A DNA stretch of 64,000 nt from Zygaena filipendulae (Eukaryota > Arthropoda > Insecta > Lepidoptera > Zygaenidae): contig OU015659.1 of assembly GCA_907165275.2 (NCBI GenBank), forward strand, positions 9,156,501 through 9,220,500, in the 5' to 3' direction. Positions 45,397 to 54,340 of the stretch are shown piece by piece. Below the pieces are notes generated by a model. That model was not told the origin of the DNA, ran no database searches, and saw only the letters and a program-made list of their open reading frames with translations. The position numbers and the translations under genes were made by a program. Numbering within the stretch: position 1 is the first letter of the stretch; the number at the start of each line of letters is the position of its first letter.

Positions 45397-45451
45397 ATCC
45401 TTCTTTTCCTCTGTCAAAAAAAAACTTCTCTCTTCTTTCAATTCCATCTGA
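44972..45451 (+). pseudogene. Retrotransposon Gag fragment, spacer and right arm
   Basis: A 159-codon plus-strand frame. About residues 54-142 read LLKWGLTYSGE, VRDFFVSVEEN, RRFHELLNGTALKYFRSI, STLKTKFQATFG: the capsid-type helical domain of Ty3/gypsy-like (also Arc-like) Gag, where LLNGTALKYFRS is the conserved core. N-terminal residues 1-50 are acidic and plausible for the same Gag. After residue 141 the sequence turns low-complexity, consistent with truncation. No zinc knuckle, protease or pol follows. Confidence 0.65.
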
Positions 45452-45504
45452 CGTCTCAAAAAAATAATAATAATAAAAAAGGTTGATATTGTAGCAGAAT
45501 GCTA

Positions 45505-45583
45505 CAATAGGCTATATTGTAATCCGGAATTCCTGCGGGAACTCCGAAATTACCGTGAGTGAAACCGCGGGGAACAGCTAGTA
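45505..45583 (+). mobile_element. Helitron-like 3' end, 5'-truncated
   Basis: GTAATCCGGAATTCCTGCGG, ACTCCGAAATTACCGTGAGT, GAAACCGCGGGGAACAGCTA then G and T. Confidence 0.65.
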
Positions 45584-46369
45584 TAATAATAAAGTCGTAA
45601 AAAAACATTTGAACTTGAAAAAGTGTCCGCATCTAATTGACCATCCGTGAATAAACATTAATTTGCCTTGTCATTTTTAACCTTCTTCATAAAGAAGAGG
45701 TCTCCAACGAATAAAAAAAATCGTCCATTAGGTACCTATAGTACGAATAGATATTCCCATAATTTTAATTAAAGATAATTTTTTTTTTTTATATTTCAAT
45801 CTTTTTGTCACAAAGAATCCACTATAAAAACAATGTCAACCCTATGTTCCTATATCCAGTATCGTGGACCAGCATCTTCCAAGGGTCAAACAGCATCCGA
45901 ACCGTGCGATAAATAATCTCACTTGTATATCTTTACCACGAAAAATATCAAAGGAGGGAAATAAATACATAACATTTTTTACGGCACGCCATATTGCCTC
46001 ACTTTATTTTGTCTTGGGGTGTTTTATGATTCTATTTTAAGTGTTCCCCCGGAAAAAATAAATGACAAAACACAATGGGGAAATTTATAAAATGTTACCT
46101 CAAGAATGTTTACAGAATAAAAACATCAGTACATCTATTAGCTTTTGCCAGGATTTGTTCCTGTTTCGCCTTAAGTTTTCGTCCCACATTCCTAAATATA
46201 AATTTGGAATAAAAGTATTTATTCTGTGTTATTTGACAACACAATATTCCCTCTGTGTTTTCAATTTCATGACTTTATGTGTGATTGAATAGCAAACATC
46301 CACACAAACTTTGACATATTGTATAATTTTGAAATTCTGTAGTCGGTACCTAATTCTGTCACAAGACTA
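45584..46369. other. AT-rich stretch, nothing recognised
   Basis: No coding or repeat signal supported; the 76-codon frame at 46062 has no domain. Confidence 0.4.
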
Positions 46370-47231
46370 AAAGCGGCTACACACGACCCTAAAATCAGAG
46401 GCAAAATCAGGAGTAATGTTACCAGGTCGCCAAACCTAATAGCGGAAGAGATCAGCCAGTTTGGCCGGACTTTTGGCCGGACCCACATTATTAAGGACAC
46501 ACTAAATAGGGTACTTGCATGAAATTTATAATAAAGAATTGTGTCAATATTTCAAAAATAAAGCCTTAGAAAAGCGTTATCGTGAAAGATTTACTAAAAA
46601 AAATTCAATAGTTTCCAAAATATTTTGTGAAACGGAACGTTGCAACGAAACACCAATCACAGCCAAGCTTGACACATGACGTCACTTTTATTTTTTTAGG
46701 AAACATTTACCTCTTTCAGAGAAGGCAAAAGAAACTAAGTGCATACTGTTAACGCATATTTTCCATTTTCTGTAGTTTTTTACTTTAAAATGCATCGGTA
46801 AGATGCATTTCGATTCTTTACTGGAACTTTTGGAAGTAAATCGACACAGTTCAACCTTAATTTCGCTTTTGGATATTGACATTATCTGTCTATCAGTGTC
46901 ACATGACCCTGTCAATACGACAGTGACATTTCTATCACAGATTAATAAGGCGTAATTTTGAACTAATGACGTCATTCCGCGTTTCGGCGGTAAGGTCTAA
47001 AGTAGGAACTTTGAAACGCTCTATTTAATTAATTTATGCATATTTTTTTTTTCTTCTCCTTGTTTAGTCTAAGTAGGCCATATATCTTTAAAATAGGCTG
47101 AAATAAAAATCGTGCAAGTACCCTATTGTCCGGCCTTTTTGCCGACTAGTCTGTCCGGCTATTAGGTTTTACAACCTGGCAACATTACTCCCGATATCGC
47201 CTCTGATTTTAGGGCCGTGTGTAGCCGCTTT
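46370..47231. mobile_element. Long-TIR DNA element, 862 bp, no transposase
   Basis: AAAGCGGCTACACACGACCC at left faces GTGTGTAGCCGCTTT at right. Complementarity continues inward through CTAAAATCAGAGGC, GAGTAATGTT, CCTAATAGCGG / CCGGCTATTAGG, GGCCGGAC and AATAGGGTACTTGCA / TGCAAGTACCCTATT, about 125-155 bp per arm with gaps. Further inside, TGACGTCA motifs lie at about 46676 and 46967. The largest interior frame (95 codons, minus) has no transposase motif. Superfamily unknown. Confidence 0.75.
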
Positions 47232-47526
47232 AAGGGTGCGCTCTAGCATATGACGCAGCTCCCTTCCGATAGAGGCCGCGGACGGCGCCATAAAAGAGTT
47301 TTCTCAATTTACAGAGAATCACAAGGTTAAAAAATAGATTTTGATGATGGGTGCGAGAGGATGAGTGTTTAATACATCTTTGATTTAAAATTTTTATATG
47401 GCTTTACGCGCATTATTATCCTTTAACTACACGAAAATATCGAATAACCGGCCGAAACGTAGTCACACACACATGCAAATCGATTAATACTAGACGAATA
47501 AGATTCGTAATTTGGCCATTTCAACA
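47232..47526. other. Unassigned stretch
   Basis: No signal supported. CGCAGCTCCCTTCC and GAGGCCGCGGACGGCGCC at 47255-47290 are locally GC-rich. Confidence 0.4.
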
Positions 47527-47615
47527 AGAGTCTCGGTGGCGCTGTGGTGTAATGCGTCTCTTTTTGTAAACTATGAATCGTGAAAATCTTGTGTTCAAAC
47601 CTTAGATTTATATTC
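47527..47615 (+). mobile_element. tRNA-derived SINE head
   Basis: GGTGGCGCTGTGGTGTAATG resembles an A box, and GTGTTCAAACCTTAG a B box about 50 bp later. The spacing fits a tRNA-like promoter, but acceptor-stem pairing is not seen. Confidence 0.45.
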
Positions 47616-47745
47616 CACTTTTTGTAACTATTTTGTCAAACTTATTTATACACACTTATTTATAAACGATTTATTTTTCGTTCTTTCTAGGATTTTAAAC
47701 TGTAATGAAAAAAAATTCTAGGGTATAGAACAACAATATTTAAGA

Positions 47746-47945
47746 CTAGCTGTACCCCGCGGTTTCACCCGCGCGAAAGGTTTTTATACAACAACTTTTT
47801 TTCCGACATCCGATTTCAATGAAACAAAGCCTATATATACATATGTAGCTCCAGGCTAAGCTTAATCTATCTGTGAAAACGACTTAAAATTATTTTAAAC
47901 TTTTTTTTTAGTTGGTTACTCTTCTTTTATTTTGGTAAAAATATT
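47746..47945 (-). mobile_element. Helitron-like variant C, GACA segment deleted
   Basis: CTAGCTGTACCCCGCGG with TTTCACCCGCGCGAAAGG, CCGACATCCGATTTCAATGA, GCTCCAGGCTAAGCTTAATC as in 6050-6360, but the AGTAGATGCGG...GACA part is missing. It abuts the next copy. Confidence 0.65.
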
Positions 47946-47950
47946 TAACA

Positions 47951-48087
47951 CTAGCTGTGCCCCGCGGTTTCACCCGCGGTAATTTTGGAGTTCTCGCGGG
48001 AATTCCGTGCATGCAAAATTTCATCCAACTCAGTTCAGCCGTTTTTGCGTGATTGAGTAACAAAGATCCACACTTTCACATCTATAT
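47951..48087 (-). mobile_element. Helitron-like element with internal deletion
   Basis: CTAGCTGTGCCCCGCGG, perfect hairpin, GAGTTCTCGCGGGAATTCCG joined directly to TGCATGCAAAATTTCATCCA (the segment between is deleted), then CAGCCGTTTTTGCGTGATTG and ATCCACACTTTCACATCTAT. Confidence 0.65.
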
Positions 48088-48384
48088 AATAAAAATGAAT
48101 CGTCAAATGTGTTGGTAAGCGCATAACTTACAAACGACTGCACCAAATTGGAAAATTGATTTTTTTTTTGAGTTCGTTATTGTCAGGACAAGGTTTATAT
48201 AAAAGAATTTTGGAGTTCCTGCGGGAATTCCGAAATTCACGCGGGTGAATCTCCAAAACGGTTGGACCGATATTGACGGGATTCACTGCTAATTAGCTGT
48301 TGTTATAAGGAGTAAATTAGACTGCATTGGAGTTCCTGCGGGAATCCCAAAACTCACGCGGGTGAAACCGCGGGGCACAGCTAG
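48088..48384 (+). mobile_element. Helitron-like variant F with two internal units
   Basis: Starts ATAATAAAAATGAATCGTCA, then AACGACTGCACCAAATTGG and TTCGTTATTGTCAGGACAAG. GGAGTTCCTGCGGGAAT occurs at 48212 and 48330, 118 bp apart, each followed by a CACGCGGGTGAA hairpin half. The last unit ends GTGAAACCGCGGGGCACAGC and TAG followed by T. Compare 49503-50002, with four units. Confidence 0.75.
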
Positions 48385-48404
48385 TTTATAATACATATTA
48401 GTAG

Positions 48405-48598
48405 GATAACCTCACTATAAATGTGAAAGTAAGTTTGTTTGTTTGTTACGCTTTCACGCCTCAACAGCTCTGCGGATCATCATGAAACTTTGCACACACG
48501 TTGTCAGAGATACAGAGAAGGACAAAGGGGTACTTTTATCCCGAAATTCCCACGGGAACTTCTATCTTATTACTGGTGAAACCGCGGGGAACAGCTAT
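48405..48598 (+). mobile_element. Helitron-like element
   Basis: ATAACCTCACTATAAATGTG, then GTTTGTTTGTTTGTTACGCT, CGCCTCAACAGCTCTGCGGA, CACACGTTGTCAGAGATACA, TTTTATCCCGAAATTCCCAC, GGTGAAACCGCGGGGAACAG with CTAT at the end in place of CTAG. Confidence 0.7.
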
Positions 48599-48849
48599 AA
48601 AAATATACAGGTATTGGAAAAAAAACCCGGTCCCGTCTAATTAAAACTTCAAGTCCAGTCAAAATTTCAAGTCAATCCATCGCGATAGATCGTTTTCGAG
48701 TTTTGCGACTACTAACATGGGATACTTTGTCAAGTTGTTATCTATTATATCACTCAGGGATACTGTAGTTTCCTATGAGTTAAATATTTTTTTAAAACTG
48801 GTTCTTTACTACTTCATAATATTATTAGCTATACAATATAGAAATTATA

Positions 48850-49012
48850 GTGCGGGTTTTTCGGAGTTCCTGCGGGAGTTCCTGGATTAAAACTACCCTG
48901 TGTTCTTCTCTGTGCCCCTAATAACGTGTATGCAAAGTTTGTTAATAATCGGTTAGGTAATCAAGCCGTGAAAGCGTACCAAACAAACAAACAAACTCAC
49001 ATTTCTAATAAT
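48850..49012 (-). mobile_element. Helitron-like element, hairpin eroded
   Basis: GCGGGTTTTTCGGAGTTCC, GGATTAAAACTACCCTGTGT, AACGTGTATGCAAAGTTTG, CCGTGAAAGCGTACCAAAC, AAACTCACATTTCTAATAAT. Confidence 0.6.
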
Positions 49013-49126
49013 AGGTTTGTCTAGAAGTGTGAATAATAATCTACAGAAAAAACAGTATAGATTTCAAATCGTAAACATTGCAATAAAAAATGACAGATAA
49101 CAAAAAAAAAACATCATAGTATAACA

Positions 49127-49215
49127 GTGGGGGCTGAGATTTGAACAGGGGCCTTACAAAACTACTACGTCTTCGCTACCCGTTGTTCTAGCCACTAAAC
49201 CATTATCGCATAGAT
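49127..49215 (-). mobile_element. tRNA-derived SINE head
   Basis: Minus strand: ATAATGGTTTAGTGGCTAGA (A-box-like) and CCCCTGTTCAAATCTCAGCC (B-box-like), about 50 bp apart. No full cloverleaf, so SINE rather than tRNA gene. Confidence 0.5.
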
Positions 49216-49344
49216 CCTCCTGTCGAAAAACTTCTATACATTCAGCCGTCGTGCGTCATTCTATTTCATATTGATCTTCTTTTATTTAGTTCGTCAGTGC
49301 GTTGGGAAGTTGACAATAATTATTATTATTATAAAAAGGGAAGA

Positions 49345-49501
49345 TTTGATTTTTTGTTTGTTTGTTTTGTAGTTTGTTTGTTACGATTTAACTCAAAAAC
49401 TACTGAATCGATTTAAAAATTCTTTCACCATTAGAATGCTACGTTATTCCTGAGTAACATAGGCTATATTTTTACCCGGAATTCCCACGGGAACTCTGAA
49501 A
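49345..49501 (+). mobile_element. Helitron-like element, 3' end replaced
   Basis: GTTTGTTTGTTACGATTTAA, CTCAAAAACTACTGAATCGA, GAGTAACATAGGCTATATTT, CCCGGAATTCCCACGGGAAC, TCTGAAA then direct entry into the next element. Confidence 0.6.
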
Positions 49502-49502
49502 T

Positions 49503-50002
49503 CTATATAAATAAAAATGAATCGCTCAATGTATTGCTAAGCGCGTAACTTCCAAACGACTGCACCAAACTGGGAAATTATTTCCTTTGTGTTCGTTATT
49601 GTCAGGACCAGGTTGGAGTTCCTGCGGAAGTTCCGGAACTCACGCGTGTGAATCTCCGAAAGGGTTGAACCGATTTGGACGGGACTTTCACTGCTAATTA
49701 ACTAATGTTATAAGGTTTACATTGGACTACTTTGGAGTTCCTGCGGGAGTTCCGAAATTAACGCGGGTGAATCTCCGAAATTCACTGCTAATTAGCTAAT
49801 GTTATTAGGAGTAAATTAGGCTACTTCGGAGTTCCTGCGGGAATTCCGAAATTAACGCGGGTGAATCTCCGAAATGGTTAGATCAATTTTGACGGGACTT
49901 TCACAGCTAATTAGGTGATGTTATAAGGCGTAAATTAGATTACTTTGGAGTTCATGCGGGAATTCCGTAACTCACGCGGGTGAAACCACGCGGTATAGCT
50001 AG
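49503..50002 (+). mobile_element. Helitron-like variant F with four internal units
   Basis: Starts ATATAAATAAAAATGAATCG. GGAGTTCMTGCGG recurs at 49615, 49734, 49828 and 49947: spacings 119, 94 and 119 bp (the short one lacks about 25 bp). Each unit holds AACGCGGGTGAATCTCCGAA (a half-formed terminus) and CTGCTAATTAGCTAATGTTA. Only the last unit has the full GGGTGAAACCACGCGG and CTAG followed by T. Confidence 0.8.
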
Positions 50003-50169
50003 TAATCTATTTAGGTATTATCTATCCTTACTGATATTGATGACAACTTATGTGCCATCTCTCATTTGTACTGTATATTTATTATCATGTATCGGCACTG
50101 TAGGTCTGTAACATAGTAATACGAAATATTGTAAAAATTAAGATGTATATATGAATGTTTGTTGCCAAA

Positions 50170-50350
50170 ACATAAATAAATATTATAAACGCGAAAGTGA
50201 GTTTGTTTGTTTGTTTGTTACGCTTTCACACCTCAACGACTCAACGGATCATCATGAAATTTTGTATACACGTTGTCTGGGGTACAGAGGACATAGGGTA
50301 CTTTTTATCTCGGAATTCCCGCGGAAACTCCGAAATTAACGCGGGTCAAA
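50170..50350 (+). mobile_element. Helitron-like element, terminus lost
   Basis: AAATATTATAAACGCGAAAG, GTTTGTTTGTTTGTTACGCT, CACGTTGTCTGGGGTACAGA, GACATAGGGTACTTTTTATC, GGAATTCCCGCGGAAACTCC, AACGCGGGTCAAACTGTATG (hairpin broken). Confidence 0.65.
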
Positions 50351-50493
50351 CTGTATGAAATTTTGTATACTACACGTGAAAAGTAGTTACTTAGGTAGAG
50401 AAACAAATATATGGTAGGTAGTAGATATTTTTATCTCGGAATACCTGCGGGATCTCCGAAATTACCAAGGGTGAAACCGCGATGAACAGCTAG
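50351..50493 (+). mobile_element. Helitron-like element, 5'-shortened
   Basis: Picks up with AAATTTTGTATACTACACGT, then TTTTTATCTCGGAATACCTG, GGGTGAAACCGCGATGAACA, GCTAG. It begins by repeating part of the preceding copy, so the two look like a nested or tandem pair. Confidence 0.55.
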
Positions 50494-50639
50494 CTATAAT
50501 ATATGAATAGGTATATATATAAAAAATTAATCCCTATTTCACTTGGTTACGTTACGGGCACAGCATCACGCGTGAACGGCTCGATCAATTTCGCTAATTC
50601 TTTTTTTATTATGTTTGTTATTGTAAGAAGAAGAATAAA

Positions 50640-50700
50640 GAAGTTTAGAGTTCCTGCGGGAATTCCGAAACTCACGCGAGTGCGAGCGAATCTCAGTCTC
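50640..50700 (+). mobile_element. Helitron-like fragment
   Basis: GAGTTCCTGCGGGAATTCCG then AAACTCACGCGAGTGCGAGC, lacking CTAG and body. Confidence 0.5.
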
Positions 50701-50727
50701 AGTTTGTAATAAATTATACTTAATGTA

Positions 50728-50943
50728 CTAGTTGTGCCTCGCGGTTTCACCCGCGTTAATTTCAGAGTTCCCGCGGGAATTCCGGGATATAAAGTACCCT
50801 ATGTGTTAATCTGATGTATAAGCTATATTATTGTAAAGTTTAATTTAAATCCATCCAGTAGTTTTTGCGTGAAAGATTAACAAACAACCATCCATCCATC
50901 TATACATACTTACAAACTTTCGCGTTGATAATATTAGTAGGAT
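50728..50943 (-). mobile_element. Helitron-like element, full length
   Basis: CTAGTTGTGCCTCGCGG with TTTCACCCGCGTTAATTTC, GAGTTCCCGCGGGAATTCCG, ACCCTATGTGTTAATCTGAT, a (CATC)n tract, TTCGCGTTGATAATATTAGT, AGGAT at the 5' end. Matches 44250-44446 in reverse. Confidence 0.75.
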
Positions 50944-51032
50944 TTTACTAGCAGTTGATCCTGCTGCGGGTTTGCCTGCATCAATTTTATTTATTGTATT
51001 TCTTTGACTTCAGTACCAAGGAGATAATGTAT

Positions 51033-51525
51033 ACTAGTATTATAAAGAGCAAAAGTTTATGAGTTTGTGGGTTTGTGAGTTTGTGACGTTTGTAGGGGAT
51101 AATCTCTAGATCTACTCAACCGATTTTGAAAATTCTTTCACTTATAGGGAGCTATACAGTGATCCAGAGTGATACAGGGTACTTTTTATCCCGGAAATCC
51201 CTCGGGGACTCCGGAGTTTGTGAGTACGTGAGTTTGTGAGATTGTAGTGGGTAATCTCTGGATCTACTGAACTGATTCTAAAAATTCTTTCATAGTTAAA
51301 AGCTGCAGTGATCTTAAGTGACATAGGGTACTTTTTATCCCGGAATTCCCGCGGGAACTCCAGAGTTTGTGAGGTTATAATCTCTGGATCTACTAAACCG
51401 ATTTACAAAATTCTTTTATAGGAGTCTAAAGTGATCCTGAGTGACAAAGGGTACCTATTTTTTATCCCGGAATTCCCGCGAGTGCTCCGAAATTACCGTG
51501 GATGAAACCGCGGGGGTCAGCTTGT
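51033..51525 (+). mobile_element. Helitron-like variant E with three tandem units
   Basis: Starts CTAGTATTATAAAGAGCAAA. A unit of about 140-155 bp repeats three times: GTTTGTGAG, ATAATCTCTRGATCTACT, AAAATTCTTT, AGTGATCC, GGGTACTTTTTATCCCGGAA, then a CCGCGGGAACTCC-like block. Only the last unit completes GATGAAACCGCGGGGGTCAG then CTTG. Variant E copies at 23460 and 35188 carry one unit. Confidence 0.75.
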
Positions 51526-51655
51526 AAATAGCAATGAGTGAACCATTACATCATTTGGAAAAAAATACAATAGTAAAATCTATCTTATACAGGGTGTAAC
51601 GGAGGGTATTTTTTTGTAAAATGGCATTCAGTATTAGATTATTGTCTGAAAAAAA

Positions 51656-53757
51656 TAAACTTCCGAAAATTTGACCACGTGAGCACATAGATATCACGAA
51701 AACATGAAGTTTGAGTACCAACACGATGGGTCTGTAACTTGTAGTTTCCGAGATATTGGCTATCGAAAATTTGACCACGTGATCACATAGATATGACGAA
51801 AACATGAAGTTTGAGTACCAACACGATGGGTCTGTAACTTGTAGTTTCCGAGATATAGGCTATCGAAAATTTGATCACGTGATCATATAGATATCACGAA
51901 AACATGAAGTTTGAGTACCAACACGATGGGTCTGTAACTTGTAGTTTCCGAAATACAGGCTATCGAAGATTTGATCACGTGATCACATAGATATCACGAA
52001 AACATGAAGTTTGAGTACCAACACGATGGGTCTGTAACTTGTAGTTTCCGAGATATTGGCTATCGAAAATTTGACCACGTGATCACATAGATATCACGAA
52101 AACATGAAGTTTGAGTACCAACACGATGGGTCTGTAACTTGTAGTTTCCGAGATATTGGCTATCAAAAATTTGACCACGTGATCACATAGATATGACGAA
52201 AACATGAAGTTTGAGTACCAACACGATGGGTCTGTAACTTGTAGTTTCCGAGATATTGGCTATCGAAAATTTGACCACGTGATCACATAGATATCACGAA
52301 AACATGAAGTTTGAGTACCAACACGATGGGTCTGTAACTTGTAGTTTCCGAGATATTGGCTATCAAAAATTTGACCACGTGATCACATAGATATGACGAA
52401 AACATGAAGTTTGAGTACCAACACGATGGGTCTGTAACTTGTAGTTTCCGAGATATTGGCTATCGAAAATTTGACCACGTGATCACATAGATATGACGAA
52501 AACATGAAGTTTGAGTACCAACACGATGGGTCTGTAACTTGTAGTTTCCGAGATATTGGCTATCGAAAATTTGACCACGTGATCACATAGATATCACGAA
52601 AACATGAAGTTTGAGTACCAACACGATGGGTCTGTAACTTGTAGTTTCCGAGATATTGGCTATCGAAAATTTGACCACGTGATCACATAGATATGACGAA
52701 ATCATGAAGTTTGAGTACCAACACGATGGGTCTGTAACTTGTAGTTTCCGAGATATTGGCTATCGAAAATTTGACCACGTGATCACATAGATATCACGAA
52801 AACATGTAGTTTGAGTACCAACACGATGGGTCTGTAACTTGTAGTTTCCGAGATATTGGCTATCGAAAATTTGACCACGTGATCACATAGATATGACGAA
52901 AACATGAAGTTTGAGTACCAACACGATGGGTCTGTAACTTGTAGTTTCCGAGATATTGGCTATCGAAAATTTGACCACGTGATCACATAGATATCACGAA
53001 AACATGAAGTTTGAGTACCAACACGATGGGTCTGTAACTTGTAGTTTCCGAGATATTGGCTATCGAAAATTTGACCACGTGATCACATAGATATGACGAA
53101 AACATGAAGTTTGAGTACCAACACGATGGGTCTGTAACTTGTAGTTTCCGAGATATTGGCTATCGAAAATTTGACCACGTGATCACATAGATATGACGAA
53201 AACATGAAGTTTGAGTACCAACACGATGGGTCTGTAACTTGTAGTTTCCGAGATATAGCCTATCGAATATTTGATCACGTGATCACATAGATATGACGAA
53301 AACATGAAGTTTGAGTACCAACACGATGGGTCTGTAACTTGTAGTTTCCGAGATATAGCCTATCGAATATTTGATCACGTGATCACATAGATATGACGAA
53401 AACATGAAGTTTGAGTACCAACACGATGGGTCTGTAACTTGTAGTTTCCGAGATATAGCCTATCGAAAATTTGACCACGTGATCACATAGATATCACGAA
53501 AACATAAAGTTTGAGTACCAACACGATGGGTCTGTAACTTGTAGTTTCCGAGATATAGCCTATCGAAAATTTGATCACGTGATTACATAGATATGACGAA
53601 AACATGAAGTTTGAGTACCAACACGATGGGTCTGTAACTTGTAGTTTCCCAGATATAGCCTATCGAATATTTGATCACGTGATCACATAGATATCACGAA
53701 AACATGAAGTTTGAGTACCAACACGATGGGTCTGTAACTTGTAGTTCCGAGATATAA
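51656..53757. repeat. 100-bp satellite array, 21 units
   Basis: ACACGATGGGTCTGTAACTT begins at 51721 and recurs every 100 bp to 53721 with no length change. Each unit also has ACCACGTGATCACATAGATA (or ATCACGTGATC), CACGAAAACATGAAGTTTGA and GTAGTTTCCGAGATAT. Units differ by a few substitutions; end units differ more. A decayed part-unit (CATCACGTGGTCACATAAGA) lies at about 53792. The array begins about 65 bp after ACAGGGTGTAAC at 51589. 100 is not divisible by 3 and no frame stays open, so it is non-coding. Confidence 0.95.
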
Positions 53758-54149
53758 GCTTTACAAAAAAAAAATTGAAGGTATGAAAAAATTGCATCAC
53801 GTGGTCACATAAGACACAATAAAAATATTCTTTTCATTGCATCGGAGAATTTGGAGATAAACGCCGAATTTTATCACCCCGGGCCGTGGTGAGTTACAAC
53901 CTTTCGAAAATATGGTCTCTCTCTTTTACTCATCGTGAAAACAAGAAAGAGATAGCAAGAATTTATTCAACACAAAAATGTAAAAATACTTGTACCCGTA
54001 AGTTATACCTCAGAACCAAAACGTCTTTTCCAACTTTCCACAAGTTATTTGTATTCGCTTCGGCTACTAATAGGTACCTACTACCTACTACATCAGTAAT
54101 AGGTATATTTTCAAATACAATTCTAAATTATCTTGTTAGGTAAAATTGT
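53758..54149. other. Array flank, nothing recognised
   Basis: Apart from the part-unit near 53792, no signal. The 85-codon frame at 53886 has no domain. Confidence 0.4.
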
Positions 54150-54340
54150 CAAAACTCACGGCTCAACGCCGCGCCACCTTGTGATCTTTTTGGAATTCAC
54201 TACAAACTACTGCATTCGGGGGACTTGTCAGTCTACAGCCAAACTACAGCTGTTTATAGACCGGGCCGCCATTTTCGTACACTTATAGTGTATTCGTTCT
54301 CTCACACAAGCAAAGGTTCGACCGAAATTTAATTCATTTT
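54150..54340 (+). other. Low-copy stretch with GCCGCCATTTTC motif
   Basis: CACGGCTCAACGCCGCGCCA, ATAGACCGGGCCGCCATTTT and TGTATTCGTTCTCTCACAC are less AT-rich. GCCGCCATTTT is seen in some animal core promoters and 5' UTRs, but no transcript or exon can be drawn. A transposon origin is equally possible. Confidence 0.2.

Noticed and set aside
46688..46975. Transposase of the long-TIR element
   Set aside because: 95 codons with no DDE, zinc-finger or other transposase motif.
51656..53757. CRISPR array
   Set aside because: The whole 100-bp unit repeats with no unique spacers, and the setting is a eukaryotic genome. It is a satellite.
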